A stretch of DNA of 64,000 nucleotides, from NCBI GenBank assembly GCA_903882935.1, contig CAIRZB010000004.1, positions 18,549 to 82,548 on the forward strand, written 5' to 3'. This DNA is from an uncultured Parafilimonas sp. (GTDB taxonomy: Bacteria > Bacteroidota > Bacteroidia > Chitinophagales > Chitinophagaceae). The notes beneath the pieces are model-generated. The model was not told the DNA's origin. It saw only the letters and a list, made by a program, of their open reading frames with translations, and ran no database searches. The translations under genes were made by a program, and so were the position numbers. Shown here piece after piece: positions 54,330-63,917 of the stretch (its first letter is position 1; each line of letters starts with the position of its first letter).

Positions 54330-56111
54330 ATGCAGCTATTAACAGCATACCTGCTTAAAGTAATTGGGTGCTCAGGCCTGTTATTGGTATATTACAGGTT
54401 TGCACTGCGCAATAAAAGATTCCATTATTATAACCGGTTTTACCTGCTCGTTACAGTAGTTGCAAGCCTGTTGCTGCCCCTTTTGCAAATAAATTGGTTT
54501 ACCGTAACCAGCAATAACATTAATACCATTGAATTACTGAAGGTTATAACGGTGCAAGGCGGCGAAGCAAATACCGGCATTGGCAAAGGGTTGCAATTTT
54601 GGCAGCTGCACTGGCGCACGTTAGCTTTAGCTGTTTACATAGGTGTGGGTGTGTTACTGCTGGCGGTGCTGCTAGTGCGTATTGGTAAAATATACACCCT
54701 TAAAAAACAATACGGTACAACCAACATGGCTGAATTTGATTTTATTAACACAAACCTGCCCCAGGCACCTTTTTCATACCTCCGAAATTTGTTTTGGCGC
54801 AGCGACATAGATATAAACAGTGCAACAGGCCAGCAGATTTTGCGGCATGAGTTAACACATATTCGCCAGAAACACACCTGGGATAAGCTATGGATGCACC
54901 TTGCGACATCAGTTTGCTGGGTTAACCCGTTTTTCTGGTTCATCCAAAAAGAGCTGCACATGCTGCACGAGTTTATTGCCGACGAAAAAGCCATTGAAAA
55001 CAACGACGGTGCTGCATTTGCCACGATGCTGCTTACCGCACAATTTGGGAAAAATATGTTTTCCCCCGCACAGCCTTTCTCTTATTCACCTATAAAAAGA
55101 AGATTGTTTATGCTTACCAATTTAACCAAGCCCCGGTACAGTTATTTAAGGCGGCTTATGTTGCTGCCGTTACTTGCATTTGTTTTAACAATGTTTGGCC
55201 TTAAGCTGCAAAAAGCAGTTGCAAATCCCACTAAAACCAAAGTATCTATCCAGCATTATAAAGAGGACACTACAAAACCAGTTCCGCTGTACGTTTTAGA
55301 TGGCAAGGTTGTGGGCAAAGCTGATATTGACAAACTTGATGCAGCCAACATTGAAAGCGTTCATGTATTAAAGGGTAAAGAGGCAACCGAAAAATATGGC
55401 GATAAAGGCATAAACGGCGTAGTTGAATGCTATACGAAAGCCAATGCTGTTACGCAAACAGATAAGGCCGCAGATGCCCCGTTATATGTAATAAATGGCA
55501 AAATGGCAACAAAAAATGTTTTGGATTCGGTTGACGCAAGCAATATTGAAAGCGTAAGTGTTTTGAAAGATGGGGAGGCTAAGCAAAAATATGGTGATAA
55601 GGCAGTAAATGGAGTTGTTGAAATTATTACAAAAAAAGCGGGGGAGAAGTATACGGCAAAGGCGCAAATAAAAGTTACAAACCCTACCCATAACGGCAAC
55701 GTGAGTGGCTATTTACTGCAGCTTGATAAAAACAACGTAAGTAGCCTAAAAGCGCAGCCCCTGTATGTGCTTGATGGCAAAATTATTGACCCCGTTGAAT
55801 TTAAAGCCATTGATCCAAACACCATTGAAAGCATAAATGTGCTTAAAGGCAAAACGGCTACAGACCTGTATGGCGATAAAGGGGTAAACGGAGTGATAGA
55901 AATTAGTTTGAAAAAAGCAGGCAGCACTAGCACCCCACCCAAAAGATTAACGTTCGACCGCAGTACGCCAAAAGTGCGTTTATCTGGGTCAGCTACGTTT
56001 GTCCAACCAAACGGCGACTCAATCAATACTAAAGTAGACTCGTTGTTTTTTGACGAGGCCCAATTTAAAAGCAGCCTTAAAAAAATGAAGAACAGTTTGA
56101 TATTGCAATAG
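54330..56111 (+). CDS. BlaR1-like M56 metallopeptidase with three plug-like repeats
   Basis: A 593-residue membrane protease. About four hydrophobic helices frame a zinc site HELTH at 173-177, with HEFIADEKAI (about 217-226) as the third ligand region. After the last helix (about 280-292) the outer part carries three repeats of about 55 residues near 319-370, 382-436 and 475-529. Each has PLYVLDGK, then IES-VLKG, then YGDKG-NGVVEI, which is the SusC/TonB-plug motif. BlaR1 normally carries a penicillin sensor there. Signal and substrate are unknown, but BlaI cleavage is the likely output. Confidence 0.88.
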   Translation: MQLLTAYLLKVIGCSGLLLVYYRFALRNKRFHYYNRFYLLVTVVASLLLPLLQINWFTVTSNNINTIELLKVITVQGGEANTGIGKGLQFWQLHWRTLALAVYIGVGVLLLAVLLVRIGKIYTLKKQYGTTNMAEFDFINTNLPQAPFSYLRNLFWRSDIDINSATGQQILRHELTHIRQKHTWDKLWMHLATSVCWVNPFFWFIQKELHMLHEFIADEKAIENNDGAAFATMLLTAQFGKNMFSPAQPFSYSPIKRRLFMLTNLTKPRYSYLRRLMLLPLLAFVLTMFGLKLQKAVANPTKTKVSIQHYKEDTTKPVPLYVLDGKVVGKADIDKLDAANIESVHVLKGKEATEKYGDKGINGVVECYTKANAVTQTDKAADAPLYVINGKMATKNVLDSVDASNIESVSVLKDGEAKQKYGDKAVNGVVEIITKKAGEKYTAKAQIKVTNPTHNGNVSGYLLQLDKNNVSSLKAQPLYVLDGKIIDPVEFKAIDPNTIESINVLKGKTATDLYGDKGVNGVIEISLKKAGSTSTPPKRLTFDRSTPKVRLSGSATFVQPNGDSINTKVDSLFFDEAQFKSSLKKMKNSLILQ

Positions 56112-56368
56112 TGTTTAATGCAACACCGGTTTTGGAATAACAAATAAAACAGCAATAACGGCCCCGAGGGGTTAGTCTTCTAATTACGCCAACCCTACGT
56201 ATTTGGTTAATTTGTAATGGAAAAAGAACGAATGGGCCGCCGCCGGTTGCCTCCCATATTGCTGTATGGTATTTTATATCAACTTGACAAATAAATGAGC
56301 TATTTGGCATGTTACATATTTATTTGGCCATGTAATACACTGATTATATTGAATCCCATGCAGATGTA

Positions 56369-56539
56369 ATGCCCGGAAAGCCGGTGGTAAAAGGCACAAG
56401 GATTACGGTGGCATTGGTCTTGAAAAAATTATCCGAAGGGAGTGCCCCACAACAATTATTGGCTGCCTATCTAGGTCTTTCCGAAGCGGCTATTAATGCA
56501 GCAATTGCTTATGCATCAGATGTTAGAATTGAGTTTTAG
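56369..56539 (+). CDS. DUF433 family small protein, 5' end damaged
   Basis: A 56-residue frame of the DUF433 family, often the antitoxin-like partner of PIN-like toxins. It shows PGKPVVKGTRITVALVLKKLSEG and ending AAINAAIAYASD. The matching frame extends upstream through DYIESHADV, but an ATG at 56330-56332 is followed at once by TAA, so the normal start is interrupted. Internal ATG at 56369 gives a shortened protein. No DUF5615-like toxin gene follows. It may be a relic. Confidence 0.6.
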   Translation: MPGKPVVKGTRITVALVLKKLSEGSAPQQLLAAYLGLSEAAINAAIAYASDVRIEF

Positions 56540-56648
56540 AAAAAACCAAGTTGCTAAAGTTTATCGCTTTACACCACCGCATCCGTATTTTCTCCGCCAT
56601 TTGGAAAACTAGCCCTAAGTTTGTTGCTTTGCATACAACAAACACAAT

Positions 56649-58169
56649 ATGCCCGCAGAAAACACCATACAGGTAGCATCGGAAATAGGAACGCTGAAAC
56701 GGTTGCTGATACACAGCCCCGACGGCGGCATCGGCAAAGTGGTACCCACCAAGTTTAAGGAATGGCTGTACGACGATACCGTGCATATACACCAAATGCG
56801 CAGAGAGTATAACCAATATATTAAGCTGCTGCTATATTTTCTAGACCCTGAAAAAATACCCTACATACAAGCATTTGAGGCCAAGCAAGCCCACAAAAAC
56901 CAGCCCGACTGTTACAAACCGGGCCACCCCGACTATTTTAACAGCGATAAAGTGTTAGACACACAGCACCTGCTGTATAAGATATTGCAAAAGCAAGGCT
57001 TACGCAGCCGTATCATTGCCGCCGTTTGTGCCTGGGAAGGCGTAAGCTTTGCCACCGAACGCAAACTGGATGCGATACAGGATGCTGCCATACTGGCCAA
57101 AGTGCTTATAACGGGCGTGCTAAAATCGCCCGACGGCAAAACCAGCGAATTTGTGTTTGCACCGGTACCCAATTTTATATTTACCCGCGACATAAGCATT
57201 GTTATAAACGACCACATACTGTTAAGCAACGCGGCCACGGCCGCCCGGGAACGCGAATCGTTGCTGATTAAATTTATCACCTACTATTCGCTGTTTGAAG
57301 ACAAGCCAGAAAAGGTGATTGAGATTTCTGAGTCAAACGATTACTTTTTACTGGATGAGCACGAACAGAAGTTGTTTAAGACTTCCGTAGAAGGTGGCGA
57401 TGTGATGATGATTGCCCCCAACCATTTGCTGATTGGCTGTAGCGAGCGCACCACGCCAAGTGCCATAGACGAGGTAATACACTCGCTTTTCCGCAACAAT
57501 GCCACCGGCATTGAAAAAATAAGCGTGATAAAAATACCCAAGCTGCGGGCGATAATGCACATTGACACCGTGTTTACCCATGTTAGAAAAGACACTTGGG
57601 TACTGTTTGGCAAAATGAGCGAACAGGTGATGTTTGAAAAAAACCAGCACCAGTATGCTTATTATCTTGACCTGCTGGACAAGCATATTGCCGCAGATTA
57701 TGAGGCCGCCGAGGTGCTAAGGTTTTACAAACCCTTGAACGAAGCCTACGAACCCAGTAAAAACTACCGCCAAGATGTTAGCCAAACCATAAAGGGGCTA
57801 GAAAGTTTGTTGCGCAATATTAGCGTGGAAGACTATGGGGTGCCTGCCGGCGAAGTAAATATTATTTACAGCGGCAACAATGTTTTTCCGTACGACGAAA
57901 GGGAACAGTGGACAGACAGTTGTAACCTGTTGGCATTAAAAGATGGTGTGGTAGTTGGTTACGACAGAAACGACGAAACCTTTAAAGGCTTTGAAGCCAA
58001 AGGGTTTACCATAATACGCGCAGCCGACCTATTTAAAAAATTTGAGAACAACGAGCTTACCCCAGCCGAAGTAACCAATACGTTAATTGTTTTGCCATCG
58101 GCCGAGCTATCCCGCGCAAGGGGTGGTGCGCACTGCATGAGCATGCCTTTACTAAGAGATAAAATTTAA
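56649..58169 (+). CDS. Arginine deiminase family protein
   Basis: A 506-residue guanidine-modifying enzyme, longer than the usual 400-residue ArcA. Catalytic-type motifs are in order: FIFTRDIS, EGGDVMMI, RAIMHIDTVFT (His-Asp) and the C-terminal RGGAHCMSMP with nucleophile Cys496. The probable reaction is arginine to citrulline plus ammonia. An inserted helical segment (about 85-130) explains the length. The ctlX gene follows 5 bases after the stop. Ornithine carbamoyltransferase and carbamate kinase are not adjacent. Confidence 0.85.
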   Translation: MPAENTIQVASEIGTLKRLLIHSPDGGIGKVVPTKFKEWLYDDTVHIHQMRREYNQYIKLLLYFLDPEKIPYIQAFEAKQAHKNQPDCYKPGHPDYFNSDKVLDTQHLLYKILQKQGLRSRIIAAVCAWEGVSFATERKLDAIQDAAILAKVLITGVLKSPDGKTSEFVFAPVPNFIFTRDISIVINDHILLSNAATAARERESLLIKFITYYSLFEDKPEKVIEISESNDYFLLDEHEQKLFKTSVEGGDVMMIAPNHLLIGCSERTTPSAIDEVIHSLFRNNATGIEKISVIKIPKLRAIMHIDTVFTHVRKDTWVLFGKMSEQVMFEKNQHQYAYYLDLLDKHIAADYEAAEVLRFYKPLNEAYEPSKNYRQDVSQTIKGLESLLRNISVEDYGVPAGEVNIIYSGNNVFPYDEREQWTDSCNLLALKDGVVVGYDRNDETFKGFEAKGFTIIRAADLFKKFENNELTPAEVTNTLIVLPSAELSRARGGAHCMSMPLLRDKI

Positions 58170-58174
58170 ACAAC

Positions 58175-59095
58175 ATGGGCCAGATTGCCTCTACCATATT
58201 AATGGTTCGCCCCGCATCGTTCGGTTACAATGCCGAAACTGCGGCAAACAATGTATTTCAAACAAACCTACCCCTTACCCGCGACGAGGTGCAGGAGAAA
58301 GTGTTGCAAGAGTTTGACCAATTTGTGCAAACGCTTAGGCAAAACGATGTTGAAGTAATAGTGGTGCAGGACACCGAGGAGCCTGCCAAGCCGGATGCTA
58401 TTTTTCCCAATAATTGGTTTTGTACCCTACAGGATGGCACGGTGGCAGTATTCCCCATGTATGCCCCCAACCGGCGCATAGAAAAGCGGGACGACATGTT
58501 GCGCAACCTTACCGATATGTACGATACCCGCGACTTGGAAGACTGGAGCGAGTACGAAGCCGAAAGCCTTTTTTTGGAAGGCACCGGCAGTATGATAATT
58601 GACCATGTGCACAAACTTATTTACGCCTGCCTTTCACCACGTACCAATAAAGCCGTGTTAGATAGGTTTGCCCATGCCCATGGCTATAAGCCGGTAACAT
58701 TTTTTGCCAGGGACGAAAATGGGGTGGAGGTGTACCATACCAATGTAATTATGAGCATTGGTGAAACCTATGCCGTTATTTGTTTGGAATCAATAAAAGA
58801 AGAAGCAGAACGCATAGCATTGTCGCAACGGCTTATTGTCACCGGCCACGAAGTAATACCCATAACACTGGCCCAAGTGTACGCATACGCCGGCAACATG
58901 CTACAGGTGCAAAACAAACAAGGTAAAAAGTTTACGGTGCTAAGCCAACAGGCCTACCATTCGCTTACCGGTGAACAGAAGGATATTTTAAACACACACT
59001 CCAACCTACTGCCTATAAACATTAACACCATAGAAACCATCGGCGGTGGCAGTGTGCGTTGTATGATGGCAGAAATATTTTTAGAGAAAAAGTAG
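58175..59095 (+). CDS. ctlX: Citrulline utilization hydrolase CtlX
   Basis: A 306-residue amidinotransferase-fold protein. The start TILMVRPASFGYN, FPNNWFCTLQDGTVAVFPM (about 87-105), LEGTGSMIIDH and final GGGSVRCMMAE with Cys296 match CtlX, named for citrulline use in Francisella. It follows the arginine deiminase gene by 5 bases, so the pair may run arginine to citrulline to ornithine. A dimethylarginine hydrolase relative is the alternative. Confidence 0.85.
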   Translation: MGQIASTILMVRPASFGYNAETAANNVFQTNLPLTRDEVQEKVLQEFDQFVQTLRQNDVEVIVVQDTEEPAKPDAIFPNNWFCTLQDGTVAVFPMYAPNRRIEKRDDMLRNLTDMYDTRDLEDWSEYEAESLFLEGTGSMIIDHVHKLIYACLSPRTNKAVLDRFAHAHGYKPVTFFARDENGVEVYHTNVIMSIGETYAVICLESIKEEAERIALSQRLIVTGHEVIPITLAQVYAYAGNMLQVQNKQGKKFTVLSQQAYHSLTGEQKDILNTHSNLLPININTIETIGGGSVRCMMAEIFLEKK

Positions 59096-59139
59096 CCGAA
59101 GCATTACGAAAAATAGACAAACCTTACCATTAAGAAGGG

Positions 59140-59172
59140 ATATGCCTGCCATACCTGCCTAGGCAGGCATAT
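59140..59172. repeat. Inverted repeat after ctlX
   Basis: ATATGCCTGCC (59140-59150) and GGCAGGCATAT (59162-59172) are perfect 11-bp arms. The loop repeats CCTGCCTA. It lies between the convergent ctlX and M28 genes and may stop transcription. Confidence 0.6.
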
Positions 59173-59260
59173 CACAACGCTTTATAAGGGCGGATAATAA
59201 GCCAAAGAACACTATGCGCAAGCATGATTTACTTTGAACCTGACTGTTGGATTTGTCGCA

Positions 59261-59304
59261 CATCCCTAATTTTAGGGGATGCGTGCCTACGCAGGCATCC
59301 CGTA
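59261..59304. repeat. Second GCCTACGCAGGC-type palindrome
   Basis: CATCCCTAA pairs with TTAGGGGATG, and GGATGC-GTGCCTACGCAG-GCATCC follows directly. The TGCCTACGCAGGCAT core resembles the repeat at 59140, so the two form a local repeat family. Confidence 0.5.
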
Positions 59305-59352
59305 GCGGGCATCAAATAATATATTGTTTAAGAATATATTGAGCTTTTGGTG

Positions 59353-60621
59353 CTACTCCTTCACCCTCGTGGGCGTATCCTTGCCGCTGATGATGGTGAG
59401 TGAACTAACGGCGATGGCTTTTATTATCTCTGTCATGTTAGCAATGTCCAGCGTGCCAATCTCATCACTGGGTTTGTGGTAATTGGGTTCGCTATCCATT
59501 TTTGAGGTGGAGATGGTGTGGGCTGGTACACCCAGCTTGGCTAATGTGGCATTATCTGACCGGTAAAACAGGTTTTCCGCTGTATAGGGGTCTGGGTAAA
59601 AGCTAAATTCGCTGCCGGTTAAATTGGCTTGTAGTATTTTGCCCATGTCCGTTTTTTCAAAGCCGGTAATATAGGCTGAGTTTTTGCCCCATTTGCTCTC
59701 GGTGCCAATCATCTCAATATTAAACATCGCTTTAACTTCTTCCGCATTAAACTGTTTGGAAAAATATGCAGACCCATATTCGCCGATTTCTTCGGCGGTG
59801 AATGCCGCAAAAACCAATGTGCGGGCGTTGTTGTTTAACGCCTTAAAGTACTTGGCTAACAATATTACAGCCGTGGTGCCAGCGGCATCATCATTCGCCC
59901 CGTTATAAATGGAGTCCCCATTAACTGCCTTTCCGATACCCAGATGGTCGTAATGGCCGGAGAAAATAACATATTCATTGGGTTTGGTTTTGCCGGGCAG
60001 TATGCCCACTATGTTGGCCAGAGGCAATGTTTCAAATGTTTGTTTGGCGGCAAATGAATATTGCTTTGGCACTTCGCCAACGGCCACAAAAATGATGGTG
60101 GGTGAACCGGAGAGGACCTGCCTTGTAAAATAAGCCAACCTTTTAAAATTATTCTGGAACGACGAATCAGCAAAAACGATGGTGTTTTTACCGGATTGTA
60201 TCGCACCGATGGCCGCGCTAAAAAAATTATCCTTTGCACCCACTGTAACCTTTTCAAAAGAAGACTGTTCATTCACCGTTAGTTCGGCCTGGGTGGAGAT
60301 GACAATTACGCTGCCGTCGGGCATCGTACGCCCGTCTACCGTAGCAGAAAGGCTTACCAGCGTTGGTTTAAGCATGGCAAAAGGCTGCCGGTAACTTTTT
60401 GCGCTGCCCAACGGCTTAAGGCCTGCTTTTTTAAATTCTGCACCAATAAAATCGGCGGCCTTTTCAATATTGGGTGTAAATACTTTTCGTCCCTGCAGGC
60501 TGTCGCTTGCAAGAACTGTTTCAATGCGCCGTACTTCAGCGGCATTAACGATGGTATTTATGTTTTGGGCATTAGAGATTGCACAAGCAAAAAAAAGCAA
60601 AAATGATATGGTTGTCTTCAT
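59353..60621 (-). CDS. Exported M28 family zinc aminopeptidase
   Basis: A 422-residue exported peptidase. The signal peptide ends near CAISNAQN (about residue 19). An N-terminal PA-like inserted region (about 80-200) precedes the M28 core: GHYDHLGIG (His-x-Asp), YNGANDDAAGT (bridging Asp), TAEEIGEYGS (catalytic and metal Glu) and NYHKPSDEI (last His). Probably removes N-terminal amino acids from peptides in the periplasm. Confidence 0.9.
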   Translation of the reverse strand: MKTTISFLLFFACAISNAQNINTIVNAAEVRRIETVLASDSLQGRKVFTPNIEKAADFIGAEFKKAGLKPLGSAKSYRQPFAMLKPTLVSLSATVDGRTMPDGSVIVISTQAELTVNEQSSFEKVTVGAKDNFFSAAIGAIQSGKNTIVFADSSFQNNFKRLAYFTRQVLSGSPTIIFVAVGEVPKQYSFAAKQTFETLPLANIVGILPGKTKPNEYVIFSGHYDHLGIGKAVNGDSIYNGANDDAAGTTAVILLAKYFKALNNNARTLVFAAFTAEEIGEYGSAYFSKQFNAEEVKAMFNIEMIGTESKWGKNSAYITGFEKTDMGKILQANLTGSEFSFYPDPYTAENLFYRSDNATLAKLGVPAHTISTSKMDSEPNYHKPSDEIGTLDIANMTEIIKAIAVSSLTIISGKDTPTRVKE

Positions 60622-60687
60622 AAAAAAAGTTTTTCGTTCTTAAACCTAAAAAGCTGTCCAATATTATTTACACCGAAAAAAAGTAAC

Positions 60688-61251
60688 TTATTTGCCAGCA
60701 TAAATGCTTGACAGAGACGTTTGGAAACCGATACACGAAATTACTAGCTGTTCGCCGATGTCGCGGGTTTCAGCCAAATGCCAAGTACCATCAATATTTT
60801 TGGTGTAATGTACAAAGTGAACGGTTACAGAATCAATCAAGATGTATTCCTGTAGCGATGGAAGGTCACAGTACAGCTCAAACTTGGCACTCTTGTCATA
60901 ATTGGCGGTGGAGGGCGACAAAATTTCAACAATCACAGCCGGGTTTAGCAAGGTGTCAAAACTGTCATCTTCAAATTGGGGTTCATCGCAAACAACTACC
61001 ACATCCGAGTAGGTGTATAAAGTGTTCTTCGGCACATGTATACGCAAATCGCTCCCAAACGGGCGGAATGACTTGCCGGAAAGATGTATGCCCAACTTTA
61101 CCAACAGGTTTACTTGTAAAACGTTGTGCTTGAAAGATGCCCCACCCATCGCGAAAATTTCACCTTTGTAATATTCATGTTTATCTTCCGACGACCTTTC
61201 AAGTGCCAAATACGCTTGCCCGGTATAGTATTTTTCAACTGGCTGTGCCAT
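60688..61251 (-). CDS. Uma2 (DUF820) family PD-(D/E)XK nuclease-like protein
   Basis: A 187-residue protein of the Uma2 family, which has a restriction-endonuclease-like fold and occurs in many copies in cyanobacteria and Bacteroidota. The core residues are in LYTYSDVVVV (Asp), PAVIVEILSPSTANYDKSAKF (Glu and Lys) and the segment IDSVTVHFVHY. A nuclease function is inferred from the fold. It is separated from the M28 gene by 66 bases. Confidence 0.87.
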   Translation of the reverse strand: MAQPVEKYYTGQAYLALERSSEDKHEYYKGEIFAMGGASFKHNVLQVNLLVKLGIHLSGKSFRPFGSDLRIHVPKNTLYTYSDVVVVCDEPQFEDDSFDTLLNPAVIVEILSPSTANYDKSAKFELYCDLPSLQEYILIDSVTVHFVHYTKNIDGTWHLAETRDIGEQLVISCIGFQTSLSSIYAGK

Positions 61252-61392
61252 AAATCAAAGTTACTGTTTTAAACAAACCACAGGCTTGCCTCGGCCTCTC
61301 ATTTTTTGTAGCCTAATGAATGCATAAAAGGCTTTAACATGCAAAAACATCACGCGCATATGCCCTGCATATCCTAGTTTTATAGCCACAAA

Positions 61393-63762
61393 ATGCTGAT
61401 GTTTATGCGCAAACTATTGTTTTTTGGTGTTGCTGTTTTTGGTGGCTTGCAGGGCCATGCCCAACAGCTTACAGTGGAAAAAATAATGCAGGATACTAAA
61501 TGGATCGGTACCTCGCCCAACTCGGTTTTTTGGGGTGCCGACGGTAAAACAATCTTGTTTAAGTGGAACCCGGAGAAAGCCATGGGCGACTCAACATACG
61601 GCTATAAGGCAGACGCTAAAGAGCCCGTGAAATGGGACTACAACCAGTGGCAAACTGCGCAATCTGCCAGCGAATGCAGCTATAACAAGGCAAGAACCCA
61701 ATTGGTATATGCCCACAAGGGCGATATTTACTGGCTGGATGTTGCCACCAATACCACCAAACGCATAACCCAAACCGAGGAATGGGAGAGCGACCCAGTG
61801 TTTGCCCACAACGACGAATGGGTAGTGTACCAAAAAGGCAACAACCTGTTTACCTGGGATATTAAAACTGGGCTAACCGCCCAGCTTACCAAATTAACAA
61901 GTGGTGCGGCACCAGCACCCAAAAAATTGTCGGAGGAAGAGCAGTGGCTTACAGCGCAACAATTGCAGACATCGGCCATCATTAAGCAGAGAAAAGAAAA
62001 AGCGGATGCGCGAAAAGCTTTTTTGCAATCAGTAAAAGGCAACGATACGCTTAAGGGTATTTACATTGACGGCAAAACAGTGGAAGGCCTACAAATAAGC
62101 CCCGATGGCCGCTTTGTTACCTACAGGTTATACGACGAGGCGAGCAATGCTAAAAAAACAGTGGTGCCTAGCTACGTTACAGAAACTGGCTACACCACTG
62201 ATATACCCGGCCGTACCAAAGTAGGCATTTACGAAGGCAGTTATGCATTTTATGTGTACGATAAACTGAAAGACACCGTGGTGCAAGTTAACACCGACAG
62301 CCTGCCCGGCACGCTGGCAGTACCAGAATACCAAAAAGATTACCCGACAAAATTTGCGGCAGACAAGGCGGTCCCCAAAAAAGTAACCGTATTTGGGCCT
62401 TTTTGGAATGACGAAGGCAGCGCTGCCATAGTTGACATACGCTCCGACGATTTTAAAGACCGCTGGATAATGCAATTGAACGGTGCCAACGGCCAACTTA
62501 CGCTGGTTGACCACCAGCATGATGAAGCGTGGATAGCCGGCCCCGGCGTAGGATGGCTGGGCATTGCTTCGCTCGGTTGGATAAATGCGCATACCTGCTG
62601 GTTTCAAAGCGAAGCCAACGGTTACAGCCACCTGTACAGTGTTGATGTAAACACCAAAACAAAAAAAGCCATAACCAATGGCAATTACGAGGTGCAGTTG
62701 GCAAAGTTGAGTAACGATAAAAAATATTTTTACCTCATCACCAACGAGCAGCACCCCGGTAAGCAGCAATGGTACAGGATTAATACCGATGGCAGCGGCA
62801 AGCAACAAATAACAACCATGACAGGTGGGTACGAGGTAAGCCTGAGCCCCGACGAAAAATATATTGCTTACCGTTACAGCTACCAAAACAAGCCTTGGGA
62901 GCTGTATGTGCAGGAAAACCTGCCTGGCAAAAAGCCCCTGCAAATAACCAACAAAGCCATGAGCGACGAATGGAAGGCATACCCTTGGCGCGACACCAAA
63001 ATAACCACTTTTACGGCCAGGGACGGTGCCAGCGTGTACGCCCGTATTTACGAGTCCAGCGCAGCCAAAAAGAACAATGCGGCAGTGGTATTTGTGCATG
63101 GGGCAGGCTATTTGCAAAACGTTGATTACGCCTGGAGCTATTACCAGCACGAGTTTATGTTTAACAACCTGCTGGCCGACAAAGGCTACACGGTGATTGA
63201 TATTGATTACCGCGCCAGTGCAGGTTATGGCCGCGATTGGCGCACAGGCATTTACCGCCACATGGGCGGCAAGGATTTGGACGATGAAGTGGATGCCGCC
63301 CGTTTTTTGGTAAAACAATATGGCATAGACTCCACCCGCATTGGCATGTACGGCGGCAGTTATGGTGGATTTATGACGCTGATGGCCTTGTTTACAAAGC
63401 CAGATGTTTTTAAAGCTGGTGCAGCTTTACGCCCTGTTACTGACTGGGCGGCTTACAACGACGATTACACGGGTGCCATCCTAAACCGGCCGTTTGAAGA
63501 CAGCCTGGCCTATGCCCGCTCCTCCCCCATAAACTTTGCGGCTGGGTTAAAAAACCACTTGCTCATTTGCCATGGCATGGTGGATGAAAACGTGCATTTT
63601 CAGGATGCCGTGCGGTTGGCCCAAAGATTGATTGAGCTGCACAAAGAAAACTGGGAAATGGCCGTGTACCCCGTTGAAGACCATGGTTTTGTGGAGGCCA
63701 GTAGTTGGGCAGACGAATACAAAAGAATTTTGAAACTGTTTGACGATAATTTGTTGAAGTAG
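61393..63762 (+). CDS. S9 family (DPP IV/prolyl oligopeptidase-like) peptidase
   Basis: A 789-residue exported serine peptidase. The signal peptide ends near GLQGHAQQ; the ATG at 61405 is an alternative that gives the same signal core. Residues about 90-520 form a DPPIV_N beta-propeller (SPDGRFVTYRLYD, SPDEKYIAYRYS). The hydrolase domain has Ser656 in GGSYGGF, Asp731 in VDENVHF and His764 in EDHGF, an intact triad. Such enzymes release X-Pro or similar dipeptides from peptides. Confidence 0.93.
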   Translation: MLMFMRKLLFFGVAVFGGLQGHAQQLTVEKIMQDTKWIGTSPNSVFWGADGKTILFKWNPEKAMGDSTYGYKADAKEPVKWDYNQWQTAQSASECSYNKARTQLVYAHKGDIYWLDVATNTTKRITQTEEWESDPVFAHNDEWVVYQKGNNLFTWDIKTGLTAQLTKLTSGAAPAPKKLSEEEQWLTAQQLQTSAIIKQRKEKADARKAFLQSVKGNDTLKGIYIDGKTVEGLQISPDGRFVTYRLYDEASNAKKTVVPSYVTETGYTTDIPGRTKVGIYEGSYAFYVYDKLKDTVVQVNTDSLPGTLAVPEYQKDYPTKFAADKAVPKKVTVFGPFWNDEGSAAIVDIRSDDFKDRWIMQLNGANGQLTLVDHQHDEAWIAGPGVGWLGIASLGWINAHTCWFQSEANGYSHLYSVDVNTKTKKAITNGNYEVQLAKLSNDKKYFYLITNEQHPGKQQWYRINTDGSGKQQITTMTGGYEVSLSPDEKYIAYRYSYQNKPWELYVQENLPGKKPLQITNKAMSDEWKAYPWRDTKITTFTARDGASVYARIYESSAAKKNNAAVVFVHGAGYLQNVDYAWSYYQHEFMFNNLLADKGYTVIDIDYRASAGYGRDWRTGIYRHMGGKDLDDEVDAARFLVKQYGIDSTRIGMYGGSYGGFMTLMALFTKPDVFKAGAALRPVTDWAAYNDDYTGAILNRPFEDSLAYARSSPINFAAGLKNHLLICHGMVDENVHFQDAVRLAQRLIELHKENWEMAVYPVEDHGFVEASSWADEYKRILKLFDDNLLK

Positions 63763-63784
63763 GGGATATGTATTTTAAAGAATG

Positions 63785-63819
63785 GCCGACAGCAAAATAT
63801 TCCTGTTGCTGGCTTTTTT
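63785..63819 (+). terminator. Terminator of the S9 peptidase gene
   Basis: GCCGACAGCAA (63785-63795) pairs with TTGCTG-GC (63806-63813), with a small bulge, followed by TTTTTT, about 25 bases after the stop. Confidence 0.7.
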
Positions 63820-63905
63820 GTATTTGGCAAACATCCGATCCCCAAAACCATCTAAATTAATTTATAGGAATTAGCACTTAGGTCGCACTTTAAAATTAGA
63901 AGATT

Positions 63906-63913
63906 TATATTTG
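63906..63913 (+). promoter_or_regulatory. Promoter element before the transposase
   Basis: TATATTTG, a perfect TAnnTTTG match, ends 4 bases before the ATG at 63918. A nearly leaderless transcript would result, which would fit low transposase expression. Confidence 0.5.
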
Positions 63914-63917
63914 CGAC

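Noticed and set aside
54330..56111. Classical beta-lactam sensor BlaR1
   Set aside because: The C-terminal part has plug-like repeats, not the penicillin-binding SxxK/SxN/KTG domain.
62128..63318. Long open frame antisense to the S9 peptidase
   Set aside because: The sense strand encodes a complete peptidase with an intact catalytic triad; the antisense frame is a by-product of codon usage.
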